Shown piece after piece: positions 1-12,600 of a stretch of DNA of 64,000 bases (the first letter of the stretch is position 1; each line of letters begins with the position of its first letter). Position numbers and translations under genes: made by a program. The stretch is from Hymenochaete sp. R1. Taxonomy: Eukaryota > Basidiomycota > Agaricomycetes > Hymenochaetales > Hymenochaetaceae. The notes beneath the pieces were generated by a model that was given only the letters and a program-made list of their open reading frames with translations, was not told the origin of the DNA and did no database searches. The stretch is taken from positions 57,650 to 121,649 of the forward strand of contig JAFREE010000073.1 of assembly GCA_019400425.1 (NCBI GenBank), given 5' to 3'.

Positions 1-522
1 AGGAGAAAGAAAAAACGACGCACAACTTCGAGCCTCATCTGCATTGTATTTCCCAATGACATCAGCCTTCTCGTCTTGGTATTCACGGAGTGCAATCAAG
101 ATGATATCGCCCTGGTTGATCCAGACCTGAAGAAAGGGCACGGTGGCGTCGTCAGCGAAGCCCCACCCTGCGCCGCGCCAAAGTCAAACATGCACCTTCT
201 TCCGTAATTTACCACGAATGTGAGCTAGACGCTTCTCCCCATCGAAGCATTGAGCCTCAAGGCGGCCGTTCCCGAGCATCTTGATAACTTGAGCGTACTC
301 CTGACCTTCCTCCTTGAAGACGAGCTCCTGCTTGTCGTTATCGTTCTCATTCTTCCCACGTCTGCGATTTTTACCACCCTATAGTACCATAGAGTAAATG
401 GAAGAATGACTAATTGGCATTAAAGGCCATACCTTTCCCTTGTTCTGGGGAAAGTAACCGACATATATCAGCAACCTGCTTCATCGCAGTTCCATCAAGG
501 GTTAAGGGCGCACCTTCGGCAT
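1..522 (-). CDS. TIF11: Translation initiation factor eIF1A, 3' end beyond window
   Basis: eIF1A is the OB-fold factor that, with eIF1, promotes 43S scanning and start-codon selection on the 40S subunit. Reading the minus strand, coding exons are 522-514, 444-433, 378-196 and 126-24; a GTGCGT donor at 23 leads off the left edge, so the C-terminus is missing. The joined protein begins [19 protein letters not shown], followed by [20 protein letters not shown] and, after the third intron, [18 protein letters not shown], which is the canonical eIF1A OB fold and is nearly invariant in eukaryotes. The ATG at 522 is set by the conserved M-P-K-N-K-G-K start. The first two coding exons are only 9 and 12 nt long. 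The gene is divergent from the PPN2-like gene, sharing a promoter region of about 320 bp. Identification is very secure; splice sites were inferred from frame and consensus. Confidence 0.95.
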
Positions 523-846
523 GCTAAGATAGTTCGAATCTCCTCAACGGTACACAGAAAGGTTACAAACGCGCTTATGGTAAGCGCTGATGAGTTGGGT
601 ACGCGAGTGAAAAGGGACGAAGAGGATAATAGAAGAGGAAGAAGAGATGAGTCGAGCGTCAGAAGTGTATGCGCCGCTTCCGCAAGTTTCATCTACGTGA
701 GAATCATCACCCTATTTCGGCTTTGTGGGAAGTACTTCACGTGTCAAGCTACGGGCCGGATCCTCGCCCTCGCAGCTAACGCTAACGCTGAAGGCCAGCT
801 TCCGATCCCCCCTCCCCCCATGTAACGCCGGTTTCGCCAGACAGCA
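523..846. promoter_or_regulatory. Bidirectional intergenic region between eIF1A and PPN2-like gene
   Basis: 324 bp separate the two divergent start codons. The open frames crossing this stretch on both strands overlap each other and show no family resemblance. I see no clear TATA box. It presumably holds both promoters and 5' UTRs. Confidence 0.5.
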
Positions 847-2725
847 ATGCTACGGCGATTCGGAGGATACACTGCATTGTCTACTTCTTCATCGGGTGCA
901 CTTGAACTTGGCACCAAAGGGAATGGCAGTCGCAGAGGATGGTTTCGTACTCTTGCGTTCTGCGTGGTCACGGTCTTTCTCGTGTATGTTCTCGTTTTGG
1001 GTATTGGAAACGAAGCAAAGGAAGCTGCGCAGCGGATTATAGATGACTTGGAACTGTCTGAATGGGGGTTCAAAGGTAATTGTCGTTTTATCATGAAGAA
1101 TACTGCGTAATGGTATTCTCATCATCGGGTGGCAACAGGCCAGAACGCACAAGAATATAAAAAGCTCATACACTACAGAACTCTAGAGGATAAAGAGCTG
1201 GACTTCGGTAATGTTTTCTGCTTCGCTCCCGATCCACATCTTCTGAATTCATTTTATTTTATAGATAATCCGTCGAGGCGGGTCATCTTTGTAGGCGATA
1301 TCCATGGCCGTTTTGAATCCCTTTCGTTCGTATCTGCTTAAGTATATTGGTGGGCTAAAAATCTCACCTTGCCTTCAGAATACTTCTCCAAAAGCTTTCG
1401 TACAATCCCTCCTCGGATAGACTCATTCACACAGGTGACTTCCTCGCCAAGGGACCATTTCCTGGTTCCATTGCCTCGTTGGACTTCATGGCGGCTAACA
1501 ACATATCTGGCGTCCGCGGCAACCATGATGACGTCGTCATAGGCTGGCGCGGATGGATTGAGCGTGTCTTATCTCACCGGAAAGGTCGAAAATGGTTAGA
1601 GAAACTAGAAAAGAAGGGTAAAAAGGAGGCGAGAGCCTATTTAAAGGCGCTGAAGAAAGGGAAGGGCAGGGGTAGGGAAGACTGGAAGGTCATTCCTGAT
1701 GACTGGGAATTCCTTGGTGATCACTACAATGTCGCTCGGGCTATGACGTCTGCGCACGCTTCATATCTTCTGTCTCTTCCACTTGTCTTACACATCCCTC
1801 GACTGCACGCTTTTGTCGTTCACGCTGGTATCCTGCCCGTTGACCCGGAAAGGAGCATCACATCGGACAGACAACCGCTTTCCCACCTACCAGTACTTGA
1901 GGATGTGCCCATAGCTGCCGAAGGATCTAAGGAGAAGGTGGATGTTGTTAGGAAACTGAGATCGACCCAGGAACGAGCAGTTTTAGAAGATATTCCTCAG
2001 AATGGCGATCAATGGGTTCTTATGAATATGCGAAGTGTCTTGGACGATAACTCGATATCAAGGTGAGCATACCTTTTGAAATAGCTGACATGCATCTCTT
2101 TCTTACTTTGGTGCGTCCTCGCCACTTGTTAGAGACTCCAAGGATGGTTCACCTTGGGCATCCCTATGGAACGCCATCATCAGCCGATGCGGCGGATTTG
2201 ACGTAGACGATCGGGTTTCAAGCGTTTCTGGTAATTCTATCTCTTCTTCGACCACCAATGATCATTCTTCGGACGACGAAGATGAAGACATTTCCACGGA
2301 AGGCGACGCCGGCGATGTCGCTTCATTTTTGAAGAAAGAAAAGCCTTTGCCATGCCATCCCGCGACTATCATATACGGTCACGCCGCTTCACGCGGTTTG
2401 GATATTCAGCGTTGGTCGAAGGGACTCGATTCGGGATGCGTGCGTGCTACTTGAAGGCCCTCGCTCATATAACTTATTAACTGATAAGCGTTCATTACTG
2501 ATACAGGTATATGGTCGTCATATGTCAGCGCTCATCCTAATACCACCGTCCCGATCTTCCGATTCATTCGACGAGTCGACGTCAGAAGAAAATGATGAAG
2601 AAATTGTCGAAGACGACGATGAAGATTTGGTTTTTGAGTTGCGATCCAAGAGGTCCCGATTCGGCGACGCAGATGGAAGCACAGCACGTGCACGAGTAGT
2701 GAGCGTCGTGTGCGAGGAGCTTTAG
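847..2725 (+). CDS. PPN2: PPN2-like metallophosphatase (probable vacuolar endopolyphosphatase)
   Basis: Calcineurin-type phosphoesterase related to yeast Ppn2 (YNL217W), a metal-dependent enzyme that cleaves inside polyphosphate chains at the vacuole. Six exons (847-1075, 1139-1207, 1265-1325, 1379-2062, 2133-2439, 2507-2725) give 522 aa in one frame. A membrane anchor lies near residues 34-53 (F-C-V-V-T-V-F-L-V-Y-V-L-V-L). The metal motifs appear in order: GDIHG (about 110-114), HTGDF, GVRGNHDD, VVHAGILP, and a split YGH..GLDSGC/VYGRH near the end. The GNHD/E and GH motifs are intact, so catalysis is plausible. The C-terminal part contains acidic runs (EENDEEIVEDDDED). The short exon-3 donor GTTCGT was chosen because it restores L-S-Y-N-P-S-S-D-R-L-I-H-T-G-D. 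Orthology to PPN2, as opposed to another fungal phosphoesterase, is inferred from the motif order and the N-terminal anchor. Confidence 0.83.
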
Positions 2726-3056
2726 ACTGCCATCCTTAGGCATAAAGTCATGATATAGAGCTGAGAAAGACGTAGAATGTAGAGTAGACATACACAGATA
2801 CGTTCGGCAGTGTTGCGTTTCGTTTTACATTATTCGTACAGGTAGTTGTATAGCATAAGTACAGTATAGGGCTTGTAATTTCTCGCTATTTTCTGCCCTT
2901 CCACGACATTCCAGGCGAAAATGGAGTGAGGAGAGACGATTTCAAGACAGAAGACTCGCAAGCGCCAGATTTGCAACCTAATTGTGAAGTGCGAGGGCCA
3001 GTCCAGCCATAGTAGGATATTGACAGTAACAAAGCCAGTGAGGAGCTCAAAATGAC
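2726..3056. other. Convergent 3' intergenic region
   Basis: About 330 bp between the stop codons of two convergent genes. It should hold both 3' UTRs. If the minus-strand gene uses the GTAAGT at 3056-3051 as a donor instead of the adjacent TAA as its stop, an extra 3' exon would lie here. Confidence 0.4.
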
Positions 3057-5500
3057 TTACGTGTTCCCCAACCCAGAAAAGCCAAACCCGTCCATAAAAT
3101 CCTCATCCTCATCGACTTCTACAAGCCCGCCCATCCTAGCACCAGACAACAAGCGAAGAAGGCCACCATGCTCCTCGTCGCTTTCTAATACCTGATTCAA
3201 GTTTGATGATTGGACTCGAGCGGCGGGAGAAGAAGAGTTGGGTATGAGGATGGTGGGCGGGTGGGTTGGTCGAGGGAGTATTCGAGAAGAAATTTTGCGG
3301 AGTGATGATGTAGGCTGATTATATGCGTGCGAGTTTGGACGAGATTTGGGTTGAGAAGGCGGAGGTCGTGTTTTAACAGAAGGGGACGACAATTCATGAT
3401 TCGCGATACTGGTACTGTCTCCATCTATATTTTCTCCTTCATCTTCTCCGTTCGACAGAAACGACAGAACCGAAGGAAACGAGCGGGCTTTCCCGACCTC
3501 ATTTCTATGTGGCGTTGAGGGTTTTGTTGGGAGGTTTGACCACCGCACGCTCGCCTTGCGCTTCGTTGAAAGAGTCGGATTGGGCATACCGTCGCTCTGG
3601 GCGCGATCATCGACATTAAAGAAGGACACAGAACGTTGGGTGGGTATGGGGCTTGAGGCAGCAATGTGGGGTTCTATCGTATGCCTCCTCGTCACAGGCG
3701 AATTTCTTTGAGAAGCTCCGAGCGAAAACCGTTGGTCCAACGCTGCGCAGCTGATGTCCTGCGATAATTCCAAGGCGGTTACATCATAGACGGACGCACG
3801 TGAAGGAGAAATTGGCTGAGAATGGGCCTGGGTTTGTGAACGCATCACGTCGCGAGCTGTCTCCTTGAAACTGCTCAGCATCGAGCTCAGAGCGCGAAGA
3901 GGCTTTTGAGAAGCCCTAGGAAGCTGGGGTTTCGGATCAAAAGTCACGTTGTCTTCATTGCCTGCATGCATGCTGGACAAATGTGGGATGCAAGATGGTT
4001 GACCAGAATGCTTTTGAATCGAGAGGTCTGAATAATGGTTGACATCAACCATCTCGCGTCCCGAGGCGGCTATATCATCTTGAAATAGTCAGATGATATT
4101 GCACTAGGTAATTCAATTGACATAGTGTGACAATTTTACTTACATGCAAGCTTTGGATTTAATCTTGAGGAAGCGTGATCCGTGTCTTGATTCTCCAGAA
4201 ATTGCGTGTCGGACGTATTTTTTGATCTTGACGGGGGCGCATTTCTATTAGTATCCGCTGCAGGATGTAATATGGCAGTATTATTATCGGTAATACCTTG
4301 GCGCAACGTGCTATGAGGAGGATGAGAAGGAAAGTGACCGGAAGGACGCCTTTTGTTGATAGTAATTCTGGAATCAAAGACGGGAGAATTCTCGTCCACA
4401 GATGACAGCGGGAGTCTGAGGGGTTCAATATCATCCCGGAGAGGCCTTCTGCGTACCCTTGAAATTACAATGATGAAGTAACAATAATCGGGACAGGGCC
4501 GACTCACTTGTCAAATTTTGCCGATAAAGAACCAGTATGCTCTTCAAACGAAGTCAGAGTGAGAGGCGTCGTCAGTTGAGAGCATACTGTCTTGCTTCTC
4601 GGTGCTCTATGAGAGCGGAGACTAGAGTCAAGAGTCTGAGTCTGACCGGAGGATGTCGATATAGTTCGTGACGTGATCCACTGAGTAAGAGGCCTGATTG
4701 ATTTCTCTCGAAAATCGGAAAATTCAATAAATGATGACTTGATCGTATGAGGCACTCGAGAATTGATCATTCTGGCCCGCCTGTCGCATCCTGGCGATGG
4801 TGAGGTTTTTGGTGGAGAGAATTGAGCTACTCGGAGAGGTACCGCTATGCTTACTGGCGGAGAGTCAGGCGTCTCGTCCAAGGACACGCGAGAACAAGCG
4901 GCAGCTCGTTGTATGCGCTTTGAGAAAGCTATTCCCCGATCTCGGCGATTTATTTTAATCGGTTTCCTTGTCTTAGAGTATTTCTTCCTTCGACAGGCAT
5001 GGCGTGATATGAGGCAGGAACCTGTACCATTAGAGCCATTTTCTGATATATGTATGCCTTCCGACGATTGCGGAGTTGCTCGATTCAAGTCGCTATCAGA
5101 CGATAAGATAACTCTGCTACCGTTACGGGTGTATGTCGACTGAGTCGTCCGTTCCCTTAATCGAGGGCTGTCAGTGGCTTGCTGTCGGGTGAAGTCATCC
5201 ACAGCCAACATGCCCGACGAGCCTGAACATGGAGAAGTGAAACTCAAGGCAAAATCGGAAGAACCATCAACGTCCGCGTTCCCTGGTAGCTTCTTGTTGG
5301 TGTCTTTCCGCCGGCTATAGTTGCGAGGTTCCAAGTTGTTGTAGTAGCCTAGGCAAGGGTCAACAGGCGCAGCCGCTCTACGCCTTTTCTTCGTAATCTG
5401 AGGGCCATGAGCTGAATATCTGAGCTTTGTCAGCTCATCTACTCACAATCATACTAGATTCCGTCTCTATAGATTCATTTCTTCCATATCCCACAACCAT
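3057..5500 (-). CDS. Unrecognised large disordered protein, Ser/Thr/Pro-rich
   Basis: Four exons (5500-5447, 5397-4508, 4457-4144, 4078-3057) join without a frame break into 759 aa, starting MVVGYGRNESIETESS. I do not recognise a family. Just after the first intron is a strongly basic block, KKRRR, followed by D-P-C-L-G-Y-Y-N-N-L-E-P-R-N-Y, the only stretch that looks conserved; a further basic region (R-R-K-K-Y-S-K-T-R-K-P-I-K) lies near residue 140. The rest is low-complexity Ser, Pro and Thr with many S-P and T-P sites, and the tail is acidic (VDEDEDFMDGFGF), so a nuclear, phosphorylated scaffold protein is possible but not shown. The stop codon overlaps a perfect donor (ACG TAA GT), so the true C-terminus could lie further downstream. 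It is divergent from the RBR ligase gene, with 254 bp between starts. Confidence 0.6.
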
Positions 5501-5754
5501 GGTCGAGGTGGAAATGAAAGAGGGGTTTGAGTTCAACCCAATTCAAGTCGCTCGGAGGAAGTGAAGTGTCGATCATGACGATCTGACGCGACAGACGAAC
5601 CTGGCTCGGAAACGCGACACAAACCGGAGGCTGAAGAACGAAGAGTCGACTTAGCTCCGCTCTTTCGTGTCGTCCGGGGAGACGAGGTAGCTCTGGCACT
5701 GTTCGTCTACCATTATTTCTTGCTTCGCACACAAGTTTTGAAACTGCGGGAAAT

Positions 5755-8700
5755 ATGCTGCGTACCGCAGTCCATGGACCCACTCCAGGATCCAGTATGG
5801 ACAGTCATCATGGACCCGGGCGTCTACCAGAACTTATTGTGATCTCGGACAGCGAAGACGACAACGATAACGACGCTCTACTCGACGAGCGTCCTCCGAA
5901 GCGCCAAAAGTCAAAGTCTCCGTTACCATTCGGCATGCTCGAAGGCTCTGCAGACAAGGTTGGAAGAGGGATTGCAGGCTGGATCGATGACCTTTCACAA
6001 TCAGGGCGCGATGAGAACGAGCGAAAGGGCGAAGGCTCAGGGGAAGGGAACAGTATCTTGGGAAAGTCCCTCGCTTGTATTAGCAGTCAAGAAACTCAAC
6101 CCAACATCGGACTAGTAGAACGTGCGGACAATCCAAAGCAGTCAGGTTCCTCCCAGCTTTTTACGCCCGGTATCAAAGATGAAGAACCGGCCGTCAGATT
6201 GCTAGCTCAAGTCCTTGAAATCATTCCGGACGTGGATCCAGAACATGCTCGCGGTCTTCTGGTACAAAACTATGCAGCGTGCGGAGAAGATGTTGTCGCA
6301 ACAGTTCTGCACAACCTATTTGAGACCAGTTACCCAAAGGTAGATAGGAAAGGGAAGAGAAAACGCGATTCAGATGAAAATAATTCCGGTGTGTCAGACG
6401 AGATCGATTACGGGTCTAAGGATAGGCCTTTTAGGGGAGGAAAACACTATACAAGCATAACTATAGTCAGTCACATTAATGTCCTTTGACAAATGCACGT
6501 TCAAACTACTACTTAACCTATTAGGCTCAGCTCACTTCGGACTTCAGTGATCTTACACGTTCACAAATCGCAAACGCGTTGAGAGAAAACAGCAACTTCT
6601 ATGCCCCATCCTTTTTCTCGCTGTTCAGCAACGAAAAGAATAACAGTGCAGCTCCGGGGTCAAATTCTCGAAAAGTCCCCGTTCGGGTCGAATGTAAGAA
6701 AGGAAAACTGCACGATGCTGAATTTGAGCGCGAGTACGTGTGGGTCATTGAGAAAGTCAAAGCAGACATCGACGCACAAGTTATTGAAGATGGCGATGGA
6801 GAGGTTGAAGATGGCTCGGGTGTTCGGTGTAACTGTTGTTTCTCGGACTTTCTCATTGTACGTTCCTTCTCTTTCGCGGTTCTCGAGTGATTCTGAATGC
6901 CTCTCAAGGACAAAATGGTACATTGTCCGGAAGGACACCTGTTTTGCAGGCCATGCTTACGCACCTACGCATCTACTAAGCTTGGCAACTTAGACTACAG
7001 CATCGCATGCATGGATCAATCCGGGTGTAAAACACTGTTCGACGAATCAGTACTTCGGAACGTCCTTTCAAAAACCCTCATGGCTTTGTACGAGCGCGTC
7101 AAACAAACGAAAGAGATTGAAGCGGCATGCTTGGAAGGACTAGAAGAATGCCCATTTTGCGAATATAAGGTCGTCATTGAAAATGAAAGTGAGAAACTCT
7201 TCATGTGTCAGAGGGAAGAATGTGGGGCAGTCAGTTGTAGGTCATGTAAAAAACTCGTGAGTTCTTTTGCTACTTAGTCTATTACTTTTTGTTGAGAATA
7301 AAATAGGATCATCTTCCTAAGAGCTGTAAAGGTTCGAGAGGGTTCACATCCTAGAAATGTCGAAACTAACACCTTCATCAGAGGTGGAGGAGGATAAGAG
7401 TCTAAATGCTCGTCACCAAGTTGAGGAAGCCATGAGTGAGTCTTCCCTCTACAGTAGATATCATAAATATCACTGACCAGCTCTCCCTCAGCACAAGCAC
7501 TGATGCGAAACTGTCCTAAATGTAGAAAAGGTTTGACGTTTGCGTTTCCCAAGTATTGAGTGACACTGACATCAAGTCGTAGCATTTGTCAAAGACAATG
7601 GGGTTAGTCTCTGTGATACGTTGATGCTTTTCATCGAGCTCATCTCGTATCAGTGCAACAAGATGCGTTGTCCTACCTGCACTACGACCATATGCTATGT
7701 CTGCCGACAGGAGATTCAAGGCTATGATCATTTCGATCGTGTAAGCTTGTTCACGGTCATGATTAAGCCATGGATTTCGACCGTTTTTATAGAGTGCTTA
7801 TGTCGGCCAAGTCCCAGGCAGCAGTGGTTCTCGTCCCAAAAAATGCCCGTTGTGGGACGATCAAGAGACGAGGCACAATGCGGAGGTTTGTCGCTTTCCC
7901 ATGATTGAGAAAGGAATGGAGCTGATCTTTCTTTTTCCTCTTTTGCGATGAGGACAGGTTGTTGCCGCTCGCGATCAAGCAATTAAAGAGATGGGCAATG
8001 TCGATCCCGGACTTGATCGTAAAACTCTTGAAGTGGCGGTGTCCAATGCCAATGCCAATCTGAACCAAGCACAACAGCTCAATAATGTGCCAGTGCCACA
8101 GCTTTGGCCGCATGACCAATATCAACAGTATTTGCAAGCAATATTAATACGGAATGCGCCGCTACCCATGATCATAGGTGGTGCGGGTTTGGGCCCTGGA
8201 GGGAACTATTTAAGACGGGTTCAACAACAGCCAGCTTATCGCATTCCCGAATACACCACGGCCCCGACTCAAGCCAATCCGCTTCAGCCCCCTCCCCAGC
8301 ATCGAGCGGTTGAACCTCCCACCCCTCAAATGCCACATAACGCAGCTGGTTTTGACGAGATCCTTAACCGACTGCGAACCAGAGCCGGCAAACAGATCCA
8401 ACATGCCGTACATAATAGAGAAGAACATCAACGCGTAATCACGAGGCAAGAGGAGATCCGTCGAACATTCATTCTGCAACAACAGGGAGCCTTTGAGGCA
8501 GCCCCGGCGCCAGGTCCGGTTCGCATGAATGCCGTCGCTGCTCCGCAACCCTTTGTACCGCAAAATGCGCGTAACCCGCCACTCAACAATAACAACGGAG
8601 CTGAAACCGTTACTCAGGGACGGAACCTTGCTTCGGAGGCTGGCCATTTTGGAAACTTTGACGATATGCTGCATCATAATAATTTGATACAGGCAAGGCA

Positions 8701-8872
8701 ATCCGGCGCAGATCATTTACGCGCACACGCTCATACAATACCTCGTAATGAAGCTCCCGTTCCTCCTCAACAGAACCATCCGGTTGCGTATCCTGGTGTC
8801 GAGCGTGGTGCGGCGCTTGCTCAGGCCGAGGTATTTCCAGATGAGCCACCTCCACCTTATACACCCTTCTAA
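5755..8872 (+). CDS. RNF216/TRIAD3-like RBR E3 ubiquitin ligase
   Basis: A ten-exon model (5755-6465, 6531-6857, 6909-7256, 7307-7331, 7382-7435, 7492-7530, 7583-7602, 7654-7740, 7793-7885, 7958-8872) gives about 872 aa. RBR ligases take ubiquitin from an E2 on a RING2 cysteine and pass it to a substrate. RING1 begins at V-R-C-N-C-C-F (about residue 335) and continues with HCPEGHLFCRPCLRTYA; the IBR contains ECPFCEYKVV..MCQREECG..SCRSCKKLDHLPKSCK; RING2 reads MRNCPKCRKAFVKDNGCNKMRCPTC, whose G-C-N-K-M cysteine is the expected catalytic residue and is the first codon of exon 8. The N-terminus has a SUMO-interaction-like LIVISDSEDD and a helical CUE/UBA-like stretch (VLEIIPDVDPEHARGLL). The C-terminal ~300 aa are Gln/Pro-rich and disordered. 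The junction between exons 8 and 9 has two equally good solutions. An alternative start is the ATG at 5797. Confidence 0.88.
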
Positions 8873-9671
8873 AATTAGAATACTTCAAGGAATATAAGTA
8901 TTCCTTTTAGAAAATATTAATTAAGGATGTACCCTTGCCTCTTATTGCGGTATCCTTACTTTCTTATGACAATGCATTTTCTTTATATGACATTTGCTCA
9001 GTGGCAACTGGGTTTAATTATACGTTTCTTTAATAGGGGTTGCATTCTGAAATCATTTTCAAGAATATACTACGTAGGGATCATTGCTGCGTGCATTCAC
9101 AAATCCCTCATTCCTTCGGATGTGCTGACCCGCGTGCATGCCTTCCACATTCGAATCCTTCCATCCGCGATATGCGAGGCACAAACTTTCCGTCGCTTCG
9201 AAAGATCCCACAAAGAAGACAGGTAGATAAGGTTCCATGGCAGTTCCAATAATCCACGCCCTCGTACAAGTTCAGAGTCGCGACTATGCAGCAAAAGTAG
9301 AATGCATTCCAAACCTTTTAAAAGTCGGGTTGTGGCTCCCTCGACGGATCGACAAAAGGCGGGCCATGGTTTATTGCACTTTGCGCAACGATTAGACTTA
9401 TTAATAACGACTCGCTGTTATGAGTAAAGACGTCTTAAGCGTTGGGCAATGCAAGCTTGACTTCGACCCCCTTGATGTAATGCGAAGTGAAATTATCGCT
9501 ACCGGGATTCAAAATATAATACTGAAGTATATTACATATCTGCAATTTACAGGACGGCAGTAGATGCCATTATGCGAACGAGACATCATAATCCAATGGC
9601 GCAAACTCGACTTACCCACTAGCCCAACCTCGGACATGTTCAGTCATTAAATTGAAATGCCAGATTCATCT
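8873..9671. other. Convergent intergenic region with a short AT-rich inverted repeat
   Basis: About 800 bp between two convergent genes. Just after the RBR stop codon, GAATACTT and AAGTATTC (about 8879-8905) could pair as an 8-bp stem, a possible 3'-end structure. No coding signal is recognisable in the remainder. Confidence 0.4.
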
Positions 9672-12600
9672 CTACACATGATGAACGTCAATCTTCTCCA
9701 CACTCGCACGCTCCTTCTCAAGTGTGTGGGAGGCAGTTGGTTTAGAGCTCCCATGAGCGTATGAAGAGAGGCCGATGCGGTCGTGGATGGCTAGTAAGCG
9801 TTCCTGATCTGCTACCGAGCTGCCGCCTTCATCTCCAAACACTTCATCCATTTCTTCGAGCGTCAACCCTTTTGTCTCGGGGACCTGAAATCGAAGTCGT
9901 TTATGAAAAAAAAAGATAGAAGATGTAGCGGAGCGAAGGTAAAGGACGTACGAAAAAGAGGACAAATAGACCTCCAAGGAAAGAGAAAACCTATTCCCCA
10001 TCAGTTCGAAACGCAACGGAAGAAAAGGTCAGATGTGGCTTTACCCCGAAGAAAATGAATGTTCCGAAGGTAATGTTGGACAGCATGGACGGCGTTACCT
10101 GTCCCACTGTCGGCGGGAACCATCAGCAAGTCTACTCTACTGCACTTCCACGACCGCAAAGAAACGCATATTTACCGATAAAATTGTTCATCTACCAAAG
10201 ACAGTCAATACTGAGTAAAAGATGAATTAGGTTCTACTTACCCAATTAGACGACGCGGCAATGGAAACACCCTTTCCACGGATACTAAGGGGCCAAATCT
10301 CAGAAACAATGATCCACGAACATGGACCCCAACTGTATCCAAATCCTATTACAGCATAAATCAAGAGACTGATGCATCAGAGTGAGCTTAATTACTGACC
10401 GATCGCGAAGATCCAAACAAGAGCGCATGCTGCCCAGCCGGCAGCTAGTTTTGTGTCAGTACTTCGAAACTATTTAAAAATGACATGACTGCACGGACCG
10501 ACGTGTCTATAACGATGTTAGACTATACGCAAAAAAACAAGCGTAATATGACAATGAACTTACTGATCCCAGGAGTCTTGAAATAGCCCGGACAGTACAG
10601 CAACAATGAGATGACAACTATGGTTCAAATTGCATTAGTATAAGGGTGAAGCTGGCCAGCCGCTACTTGCACTCACGCAGCCATGAGAAATGCGCCAGAA
10701 ATACTGCAGCATATCGTTCGTCACTTATGCATCATACTAGTCCACCCGGAGAGTACTCACAGAACAGGTTTTCTGCCCCAATGATCTATCCAGATCACAG
10801 CAGGAATCGTGGCTAAGAACATACTGCTCAGCAAAAGTACAACAAAGTCGCCTCAGCAATCTGTCATATCACCATATGTAAATAAGAAAACGTACACGAT
10901 ACCGACGACTCCAGTTGCCAACAAGGAGTTGGTGGAGCCGGTCAAACCAAGGTCTTGAAAGATAAACGGAGCGTAGTACAGGATAGCGTTGACTCCTGTC
11001 CATTGTTGAAAGAACATTGTTCTATTTGAATATGAGCACCAGCGACAGAGATGAAAACCCACGATACTTACAAAGAACCAACTGCGACTCGGAGGAGTAA
11101 CGCTAGATGTGTAGTAATTCAGGAGTGAATCCCAATGTCAGATCGCTAGCGAAGGAAGCAGATAATAGAAACGCACTTCTCTTCCGTAGAAGGCTAAGGT
11201 AGTCGTATAGCCCGAGTTTGAAGTTCGATGCAAAAGTTCCATCTTGGTACTGAGGGAACTTATTCTCTGATGTCTCTTTTTCGAAGATATACTGAGCCTT
11301 GATCTCCCTGTTTGTGTTAGAACCAATCAACGAAAAGAAAGAGGTTTGAAGCGAAACTCGTACAAGAATTCAATTTGCACAAGATCCGATTCCTTTGGCA
11401 GCAGCCTCGCACGGCTCAGGACTGCCAGTGCTTCTTCGTCACGACCTTGGTTTACAAGCCACCTACGATCTTCCTTCCAGCTTTTTGAATCAAAGAAGAA
11501 AATAGCTGAGATATTTACCTCGGCGAATAAGGCATAAACATGATCCCGATACCTAAAATCAAAGCAGGCACAAGCTGGAGAGCCAATGGGATACGCCATG
11601 CTGCTTCCTTCTGCGTTGACCCAGCACCACCAATGAAGTTGGTGCCGTAGTCGATCCAGAAAGAAATCATAATACCAAAAGTGATGGCGAGCTGTTGGAG
11701 GGCGACGAGAGAGCCCCGGACTTCGGGCGGGGCCAGCTCGGCGCTGTTTGATCGGAGAGCAGATACGATATGTTGAGCGAGATGTCATCACGCAACGGCC
11801 CGGATGCGGGTAATCCAAAAGCAACGATACATAGGGTTTGTTAGACACCATGGATCAGCGCGAAGGAGACAACCAATTTTTTTTAGAGAAATGACCGGGT
11901 TGTTCCGAGTTTGTTTTGATAAATCAAATGAATGCGTGAGGATTATCCCCTCGAAGGTTATCTGAACACACGCACTTGTACAAAGGAACGGCCATGCTGA
12001 GCGAACCGACACCCAGACCGGTGACAAATCGACCTGGTTGAGCGCAATGAGTTAGAAAATATAATGCAGTGTCGTGCATTTGAGATACACGAGTACCACA
12101 TGCCAATGCAGTTCACCGGAACGCACCTCCGAAGATGGAAGAAGGTTTCATCGCCGAAGTCTGGACAATGACACCAATGCAGAATACGACAACGGCTGTG
12201 TCGTCCATACCAAGGCCAGCCCACATAGATGAAAGTGGAAGATTAGAGCCGAAGGAGAATTAATCAGCGAGCTATACAAAATTGACGTCTGGTCCCTCAG
12301 AATGACGTACCCAAAACAATTGTGCGCTTCCGCGAGAGCTTATCCGCAAGGTATCCAGAGCAAAGCACTCCGACCCAAGCTCCGAGTTCAAGAATAGCAA
12401 CAAGCCATCCTTTGGTACCTGAATGCGAGGTGGCGGAGCTCATGCGGGCGTCGAAGGAAGACATCCTACGTCAAATGAGTCCGGGCCGTAGAAGAGTGGA
12501 GATTTATGATAGCAATGCGTTGCACGGTGCGGGGAGGGGCTACGAGAGCAAACTGCAAGTTGTTACGTACCCTAGAACTCCAGAGAAGACACCCTACAGT

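Noticed and set aside
525..545. GTTCGAATC resembling a tRNA T-loop
   Set aside because: No acceptor, D or anticodon arms fold around it; it is in the eIF1A 5' region.
7332..7354. 23-nt intron in the RBR gene
   Set aside because: Too short; a 50-nt intron ending at 7381 keeps frame and gives a better match to the RBR family.
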